From positions 1 through 5,777 of the forward strand of contig DASQLD010000665.1 of assembly GCA_035630195.1 (NCBI GenBank): 5,777 nt of DNA, read 5' to 3'. The position numbers and the translations under genes were made by a program. Positions 1-4,189 of this stretch are shown here, piece by piece. Source of the stretch: DASQDN01 sp035630195 (lineage in GTDB: Bacteria; Acidobacteriota; Terriglobia; Bryobacterales; Bryobacteraceae). The notes beneath the pieces were generated by a model, which saw nothing but the letters and a program-made list of their open reading frames with translations, did no database searches and was not told the origin of the DNA. Numbering within the stretch: position 1 is the stretch's first letter; each line of letters starts with the position of its first letter.

Positions 1-191
1 CCGCGCCCGAGCACGATCTCTCCGACCTGGCCGAGCAGCTCAAGGTTGCCGGCGTGGCGAGCGTGGCCGGCCGCGTCGGCGACCTCGCCCGACTCAGCCA
101 GCCAGTCGAGGTTCCCCACCCCGCGGGCGAGGAAGCCGTCCAGCGAGGCGGACATCAAGAGGATCAGTCGTGATGCGGCGGTGGGGGACAT
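1..191 (-). CDS. Dihydrofolate reductase family protein (RibD C-terminal type), N-terminal part, runs off left edge
   Basis: Reading leftward from the ATG at 191-189, the frame stays open to the window edge and gives 63 residues beginning MSPTAASRLILLMSASLDGF. The hydrophobic strand LILLMS followed by SLDGF, then NLDWL near residues 28-32 and EIVLGR at about 57-62, is the conserved N-terminal pattern of the DHFR-like RibD_C family: first strand, Asp-Trp pair and the 'LGR' turn at the nucleotide-binding site. Such stand-alone proteins are presumed cytoplasmic NAD(P)H-dependent reductases; their substrates are mostly unknown and this is not assumed to be true FolA. I chose the ATG at 191 because AGAAGG lies four bases upstream of it as a ribosome binding site. 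An internal ATG at 155 would delete the first beta strand. A DHFR-family protein is usually 170-220 residues, so about two thirds is missing here. The segment is very GC-rich (about 77% over 61-120), unlike the rest of the window. Confidence 0.82.
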   Translation of the reverse strand, partial: MSPTAASRLILLMSASLDGFLARGVGNLDWLAESGEVADAAGHARHAGNLELLGQVGEIVLGR

Positions 192-213
192 CTGGCCTTC
201 TCTCTTACTCGTG

Positions 214-230
214 GGGGCACCGTTTGCCCC
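214..230 (-). other. Short hairpin in the leader of the DHFR-family gene
   Basis: GGGGCA at 214-219 and TGCCCC at 225-230 form a perfect 6-bp inverted repeat around a 5-base loop, 23 bases upstream of the start codon at 191. In the transcript of the DHFR-family gene it would lie just 5' of the ribosome binding site (AGAAGG, 196-201). No run of T follows on either strand, so it does not look like an intrinsic terminator. It could be a leader structure or an operator half-site pair, or it could be chance in GC-rich DNA. Confidence 0.3.
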
Positions 231-368
231 GCCTCTACCCAGATGACGAACGAGTGCAGCCGAAATCGACATTCCCGCCTCAGCCCGGACCCAAGGATCG
301 CCTTGTGGTGCGCTCCAACCGCCCTGCGCCGATTTCGGGCATTTCTCGCCAGGAGCGCCCGACTCCCT

Positions 369-398
369 GCATATCGCCGCATATCGCTGCGTATCTAG
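369..398. repeat. Three tandem copies of a 10-bp unit
   Basis: GCATATCGCC (369-378), GCATATCGCT (379-388) and the diverged GCGTATCTAG (389-398) lie head to tail with a 10-bp period, which places each copy on the same face of the helix. The block is about 180 bp upstream of the DHFR-family start codon. A phased array of short direct repeats is a common form of operator, but no regulator gene is visible in the window and the third copy matches at only 7 of 10 bases. Confidence 0.45.
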
Positions 399-424
399 AG
401 AGACTGCGCAACATGAAGGGTCAA
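392..424 (-). promoter_or_regulatory. Weak promoter candidate for the DHFR-family gene
   Basis: Reading leftward, TTGACC (424-419) resembles a -35 box and TAGATA (397-392) a -10 box of the actinobacterial TAGRRT kind. The spacing is 21 bp, four more than the optimum, which is the main argument against it. The -10 candidate lies inside the third unit of the 10-bp repeat, so a protein bound to the repeat would cover it. The predicted leader would be about 190 bases. Confidence 0.2.
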
Positions 425-514
425 CCGAAAGTCCTGGAAATAGCCATCTTTCTCGCACTTCTTACCGCACGATGGACATGATCCGCTGCATGAGACCGAT
501 AGGCCTCTCCTGGG

Positions 515-530
515 CAACCAACAATGGTTG
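515..530. other. 6-bp inverted repeat downstream of the ATPase gene
   Basis: CAACCA (515-520) and TGGTTG (525-530) are perfectly complementary with a 4-base loop. It lies about 40 bases beyond the larger stem-loop that follows the ATPase stop codon. No T-tract follows. It may be a secondary terminator element or chance. Confidence 0.25.
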
Positions 531-569
531 GCGGCGACGCGCTTCCTTTACCACCTTTGCTGATGCTAG

Positions 570-598
570 GACAGCCAAAGTCTGAAGACTCCGCTGTC
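570..598 (-). terminator. Two-tier stem-loop starting at the ATPase stop codon, possible U-less terminator
   Basis: On the minus strand GACAGC pairs with GCTGTC (outer 6 bp, 598-593 with 575-570), and inside it AGTC pairs with GACT around a TTCA tetraloop (590-587 with 582-579). The two helices are separated by a small internal loop that could be bridged by G-U pairs. The outer stem uses the last base of the TAG stop at 600-598. No U-run follows, so a classical intrinsic terminator is not supported. Stem-loops without U-tracts directly after stop codons are often proposed as terminators or 3'-end stabilisers in actinobacteria. Confidence 0.45.
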
Positions 599-2565
599 TA
601 TTCGGTCGCTATCTCGCCCGAAGCGAATATGAGGAGCTCTGCCTCACCGAGGGACAGTGAATCTCGATGCCGGAGCTGCCTCGTGGAGGCAACCTTTAGT
701 CCATTGACGTAGACACTGCCTCTGTCGGCTGTAATCACTGGCTGGCCATCAGAAAGCTCGATGACTGCATGCCGGGGAACAGTTGACTCAGCCCGGATTC
801 GGATCTGGTCGCTACTCGAGCTCCCAATGCGAATGGGGCGCTTTCCCAACGGCACAACCACGACCCCGTGGCGCGCCTCTACTAACAGGCACCACTCGGC
901 CGGGGGTTTTTCAGTATCGAAGGCAACGGGAGACTCAATGATCATTGAACCCTCCCTGGCGTGACCTCGGAGCGTCACTCCAGGAGGCCCATGGCGTGGT
1001 AGGCCGCCGGCATCGGTCTCAATAAACTCATCTAGGTCTAGGATGGCACCACGTATGCGATCGAGATCGTCGTCTGGAACATCGACATAGTCTTCGTCTT
1101 TTGCAGCCAGAAGTCCTTGTGGCCCACCGTCGCGAGTCGCTAACAAATCGACGTAGCACCCGTAGTCCAAGGCGTAGGCGTCAAAGCGTACACCTGCTTG
1201 ATCCTTAGCGGCAATGCTTCGTTTGATTAGGTGGATAAGCCGTGCGTCGTAAAGCCAATCGATCAGGTGGCTTTCGGAGCCCTGCCGCAGCAGGAATCCT
1301 CGGACGCCTCGCTCTTCGATCACCTCGTCGATAATCCAGTGAAGTAGGTCGCGCTCGCTCGGACGAGTACGAAGCGTTGCCTGCTTGTCGCTTAGGTACC
1401 AGCCACGTGCGGCCTCACGCACGTGGCGGAGCGTTATGCGCGAGTCCGCGGCATGAAGAGCCGCCTTGCTAAGGACGTTGATGCCGTCTCGCGGCACCCC
1501 CTCAGCAGCGCGAACTAGCTCATGAAAGGCTCCCTCGCCGGCGAATGCGCTCGCGACAAAGTCCTCGGGTGCCGCAAGGTTAAAGTCGTCCTCGTTGGAG
1601 GACGCAGCACGGATGTGGCGCTGAAATAGCTGTGCAAAAAATTCGGTAGCACTGTCCCCCGCGGCCGTAAAGACCATGAACTCATCGAGGTCGATGTCGG
1701 CAGCAACATCTGCGCCCAACTCGATTCCTAGGTAACTCCCGTCAGTCCGATCGAGCTTCAGAATAGTACGAGTCTCAATTGCCGCGAACTTGACCGTGAC
1801 CCCTGGAACAGGCAATAGGCAATGGCGGATTAAGTCGGCAAGCAGTGGCTGGAGATCCATGGATACGTGGCTCCACTCATCCATGATCAGCCAAAGCCGT
1901 CCTCCGGGTAGGGATGGGATTAGCTTTTGGAGTGCCGATGCTACGGAGCCGAAATGCACTCGATGTCGTGCGACGCCCCGCATGACCATCTCACGCTCAG
2001 CTGCTAACCGCTGCCCTTCGTGTATTCGAGCGAATGCACTCAGTCGCGGAGCCTCGATACCCAGATCCGTGCCACTCGTCGAATCCGTGCTCGCGAATTG
2101 CCGTTCCTCGGCCTGGCCTACTATCTCAATTTCCCCCAATGCGCCGCCGAGCTTGTCGAGCCTGATGAGAAGCTGATCACCGTCGCTGGAATCGGCCGCA
2201 GTCCCATTCAGTGCCTGCTCGAGGAGCGCATCGTGCATCCCCTGTAGAACATCGACCAATAAGCGCGTTCCGGCCTCCGCGACCGACACGCCCGAGTCTG
2301 TGTAGAGGCTGCCGCTGGAGCCAAGCAGGCGAAGATCCAGATATACGACGGTCCCGCCTTCGCTGCGTAGCGTCTCGCCGAGATACTTAAGGGCGTGGGT
2401 CTTACCGGTCCCCCTCCTGCCGAACATAACCTGCGAATCGCGACTGGAAAGGCGCGCAAACAATGCGTTGACGTCGACGAAGGTCTCCGCAAGGGTTGCC
2501 GGATCCTCCTCCTCGGCGCGTCGGAGCAAGCGCGCGATCGCGGTGTTGATTGGACTGGCAGCCAT
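598..2565 (-). CDS. P-loop ATPase (AAA/ORC-Cdc6- or STAND-like) with C-terminal FHA-like domain
   Basis: A 655-residue, probably cytoplasmic ATPase of unknown specific role. Walker A is GRRGTGKT (49-56), preceded by the strand SQVMF. A second strand, VVYLDLRLLGSSG, lies at about 73-85. Walker B is LWLIMDEW (224-231, Asp229-Glu230), followed by a sensor-1-like strand near 258-264. A helical lid around 347-372 contains GVPRD, resembling the sensor-2 Gly-x-Pro-Arg of ORC/Cdc6 and STAND ATPases. Residues about 403-480 look like a winged-helix region. The tail, about 565-648, is FHA-like: RPIRIGSSSSDQIRI, then VPRHAVI, then a DRGS...VNG turn and DSLSLGEAELLIF. Its usual phosphothreonine contacts are altered: Ser582 stands for the Arg of 'GR', Pro597 for the Ser of 'SRxH', and the 'NGT' loop is shortened. 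The 120-200 segment is low-complexity and probably flexible. The ATG at 2565 is chosen because an in-frame TAG lies four codons upstream; the AGGT eight bases before the ATG is only a weak ribosome binding site. No membrane segment or signal peptide is seen. The domain reading is firm for ATPase and FHA fold; the cellular role is open. Confidence 0.9.
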   Translation of the reverse strand: MAASPINTAIARLLRRAEEEDPATLAETFVDVNALFARLSSRDSQVMFGRRGTGKTHALKYLGETLRSEGGTVVYLDLRLLGSSGSLYTDSGVSVAEAGTRLLVDVLQGMHDALLEQALNGTAADSSDGDQLLIRLDKLGGALGEIEIVGQAEERQFASTDSTSGTDLGIEAPRLSAFARIHEGQRLAAEREMVMRGVARHRVHFGSVASALQKLIPSLPGGRLWLIMDEWSHVSMDLQPLLADLIRHCLLPVPGVTVKFAAIETRTILKLDRTDGSYLGIELGADVAADIDLDEFMVFTAAGDSATEFFAQLFQRHIRAASSNEDDFNLAAPEDFVASAFAGEGAFHELVRAAEGVPRDGINVLSKAALHAADSRITLRHVREAARGWYLSDKQATLRTRPSERDLLHWIIDEVIEERGVRGFLLRQGSESHLIDWLYDARLIHLIKRSIAAKDQAGVRFDAYALDYGCYVDLLATRDGGPQGLLAAKDEDYVDVPDDDLDRIRGAILDLDEFIETDAGGLPRHGPPGVTLRGHAREGSMIIESPVAFDTEKPPAEWCLLVEARHGVVVVPLGKRPIRIGSSSSDQIRIRAESTVPRHAVIELSDGQPVITADRGSVYVNGLKVASTRQLRHRDSLSLGEAELLIFASGEIATE

Positions 2566-2951
2566 GCCGTTAACCTAGCTCAACCTGCATCGATCAATAA
2601 AGATGTCTACCTCGGGCTGGACAGCTGCACGACTCACGATTCTCGTTGCTAGGCGTCAAAGAACCTGAACGGCGCTTGCGGCTGATCTTGCTCTACGTGA
2701 TGGCCTTGCCGAGATCCACAGCCTCGCGCGGCGCTTACTTCTGGCTCCTCCCTTCGTGCGCCTTCGCGATCGTCAGCGCAGGGCTCCCTCGCTCCCAGCC
2801 CGCTCGCGACGTACCAAGGTGTTCTCATCGAGGCACACCCCGCAGTACCGGCGCGAATGGAAGCAATCGGCAGCCCGTGAGGTCGTGGGGTGGGGCTAGA
2901 TTTGCGGACCAGAGATCGCTCAAGTTCCGGCAACACTGCAGCCTGAACTCC
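2566..2951. other. Non-coding upstream region of the ATPase gene
   Basis: I see no supported gene here. Open frames exist on both strands (plus from 2646, minus 2649-2936) but their translations are rich in Arg, Pro, Ser and Gly without domain patterns. A leftward TTGACG at 2659-2654 matches a -35 box for the ATPase gene, but 17 bp further on stands TGAGTC (2636-2631), a poor -10, so the promoter is not established. No tRNA-like or repeat structure was found. The stretch is probably decayed DNA continuous with the remnant that follows. Confidence 0.5.
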
Positions 2952-3152
2952 ATGCTTGAACAGGACGACCCTCGCGACAACCTCTATGGGCGTCCCCGCG
3001 CCTTCGTCGTCTTCATCTCCTCGAAGATGGCCAGTGGAGCACTGGCGGCCGAGCGAGAGGCAGCGATCTCGGTCGTGGGGGAATTCCGGCCGGCGCGCGC
3101 CTGGGCCTGGGCGAAGGATGCGCCCGCCGGCTCCTTTTACTCCGAGGAGGAG
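2952..3152 (+). pseudogene. Remnant of a DUF4062-like (TIR-related) protein, N-terminal fragment
   Basis: From the ATG at 2952 the plus strand encodes about 67 residues. The core FVVFISSKMASGALAAEREA continues to a segment reading EFRPARAWAWAKDAPAGSFYSEEE. The strand plus 'ISSxM' followed by 'LAAEREAAI' is the signature of the DUF4062 N-terminus, a Rossmann-like domain related to TIR and often fused to STAND or other NTPases. Third codon positions here are strongly G/C, as in real coding DNA. After SEEE (ending at 3152) the same frame turns into non-family sequence up to 3353. The expected next strand, where intact relatives show a 'sDgLvLIlg'-like segment, is absent in all three frames, although the +2 frame gives a plausible short tail ending PEEMALASRRSGASYLGRL before TGA at 3236-3238. 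No ribosome binding site precedes the ATG. I read this as a truncated, frameshifted gene. It could also be the start of a rearranged, still expressed short protein. Confidence 0.5.
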
Positions 3153-3438
3153 CCGGATACCGGCTGCCCGAAGAGATGGCGCTTGCTTCTCGGCGTTCAG
3201 GCGCCAGCTACCTGGGGAGGCTACGGAGCGCCATCTGACGCGCTAGGGCCAGCACCATGCACCCGTCACATATCCATGCTCGCAATGCGGTCATCCCTTT
3301 ATCTCGAGCCACAGATCATGGATTTGCGGCGAAGTCGGCTTGTTCTGGAATGAAACCAAGCTTTCCGGAGCGGACCGGGTTGATCAGGCCATCGGAAGGT
3401 GAAGTGACGAAATCCGAGGGCGACCGGAGGGCAAGACG
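3153..3438. other. Decayed region beyond the DUF4062-like fragment
   Basis: No gene is supported here. It contains a perfect 10-bp inverted repeat (3174-3183 and 3227-3236) and possibly a short frameshifted tail of the preceding remnant ending at 3238. From 3239 to 3438, downstream of the secreted-protein stop codon on the minus strand, I see no strong terminator stem, repeat or RNA gene. Confidence 0.4.
3174..3236. repeat. 10-bp inverted repeat with 43-bp spacer
   Basis: AGATGGCGCT at 3174-3183 is the exact reverse complement of AGCGCCATCT at 3227-3236. It lies just after the point where the DUF4062-like reading frame breaks down. The flanks are not complementary beyond the 10 bp, no target duplication is visible and no transposase is present, so it is not called an insertion sequence. 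Confidence 0.35.
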
Positions 3439-3927
3439 TCAACCAATCACAGATGGGTCATCGCAGGTTGGAAGCCGAAGCACGAGCCCCGTCCCATCCC
3501 CAGGAAAGAAAACGACGACCCTCGAGTACCAAGTGCGGCCTTTATCGCAGGGGATCGGTCGGTAGGCGATTATTCGGATACCTCTCCCATCGCGCCTGTC
3601 GACTCCGTAGGCCGCCCGGGTGGGGTTGGACCCCCAATGGCCCCACTTCATGCCCTTGATCGGAACTTCTACCTCTTGCTTTCCCCGGTATCCCCGAAGG
3701 TTGCACCGACTCGGATGAGCCTGAGCGGTGAAGCGACGAATCTTCTCGTGGAAGCAGGCGATCACGGTCCCGGACTTCGCGATCCGGGCGTTCGCGAGAC
3801 CGGGAGATAGGGCAGACAGCACCAGAGCTAAGCTGACAACGACTGCCAGGCAGAGGAACATTAGCGAGCTGCTACGAGCAAGCAGCGGCAAACTGGTCGG
3901 CGCAAACGTGGCTGGACGTTTCCACAT
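3439..3927 (-). CDS. Small secreted four-cysteine protein of unknown function
   Basis: The 162-residue product starts MWKRPATF, has a basic n-region, a long hydrophobic stretch (LMFLCLAVVVSLALVLSAL, about residues 22-40) and an Ala-Asn-Ala motif near 45-47 suited to signal peptidase I, leaving a mature protein of about 115 residues. Four cysteines remain in the mature part (in ACFHEK, SRCNLRG, IPCDKGR and PTCDDP), enough for two disulfides, along with a tryptophan-rich centre KGMKWGHWGS and a WYSRVVVFFPGDG strand near the end. I recall similar short exported proteins in Thermoleophilia but no named family, so no function is given. The frame is open upstream to an ATG at 4131, but that 68-residue extension is Arg/Pro-rich and would bury the signal peptide. 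A GTG at 3933 is an equal start candidate because GAGG lies six bases before it; ATG 3954 has no ribosome binding site. It is separated from the glycosidase gene upstream by about 260 bases, so it is probably transcribed separately. Confidence 0.72.
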   Translation of the reverse strand: MWKRPATFAPTSLPLLARSSSLMFLCLAVVVSLALVLSALSPGLANARIAKSGTVIACFHEKIRRFTAQAHPSRCNLRGYRGKQEVEVPIKGMKWGHWGSNPTRAAYGVDRRDGRGIRIIAYRPIPCDKGRTWYSRVVVFFPGDGTGLVLRLPTCDDPSVIG

Positions 3928-4189
3928 AGCCACTACAACCCTCGGTAGGGGCATAGGTTCCGGCTGCGCACCGAACTCGCCGGCTGACGGAAGAAAACGC
4001 GCGATAGCGGCGTCGCTGCCACAGCCAACCTGGCGCCGGTCTTCGAGCCGCTGTCCTGGCTCATGCCTTCCTGGTCGCGGTATCGCTGGCATTGCTCGCG
4101 GGAATCGTCCTTCGTCGCGCCGGAGCCGCACGCACGAAGAGGGGATTGGATAACAAGCACTTGATCAGACCTCAGACCGGGGGGCAGAA
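3928..4189. other. Intergenic region between glycosidase and secreted-protein genes
   Basis: No gene is firmly supported. On the minus strand it holds the unlikely upstream extension of the secreted protein. On the plus strand, bases 4008-4190 form a start-less frame ending at TAG 4191-4193 that encodes a membrane-helix-like segment (HAFLVAVSLALLAGIVL followed by RRAGAARTKRG), possibly a decayed transporter tail. Just beyond the glycosidase stop the minus strand has a doubled GGTCTGA, but no terminator hairpin with a U-run was found. Confidence 0.45.

Larger units (their letters stand above)
192..569. other. Intergenic region between the ATPase gene and the DHFR-family gene
   Basis: I see no convincing gene here on either strand. 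The open frames present (for example plus 170-481) have proline- and arginine-rich translations with no domain pattern and overlap the DHFR-family start. What it holds is a leader hairpin (214-230), a tandem 10-bp repeat (369-398), a weak promoter candidate reading leftward (392-424) and an inverted repeat (515-530). The region is likely the 3' end zone of the ATPase transcript plus the promoter zone of the DHFR-family gene. Confidence 0.6.

Noticed and set aside
170..481. 103-codon plus-strand open frame in the left intergenic region
   Set aside because: It overlaps the DHFR-family start, has no ribosome binding site or domain pattern, and its Arg/Pro-rich translation fits GC-rich non-coding DNA.
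2646..2700. Possible tRNA T-arm (a GGTTC sequence on the minus strand)
   Set aside because: No matching acceptor, anticodon or D-arm stems could be built around it.
2646..3353. Plus-strand open frame of 235 codons as one intact gene
   Set aside because: Only codons for about 2952-3152 show a family pattern and strong G/C third positions; the first ~100 and last ~65 residues look non-coding. Called as a remnant instead.
3928..4131. 68-residue N-terminal extension of the secreted protein from the ATG at 4131
   Set aside because: The extension is Arg/Pro-rich and would place the signal peptide in the interior of the protein.
3728..4153. 141-codon plus-strand open frame opposite the secreted-protein gene
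   Set aside because: It is antisense to the supported gene for half its length and has a Ser/Arg-rich translation with no recognisable pattern.
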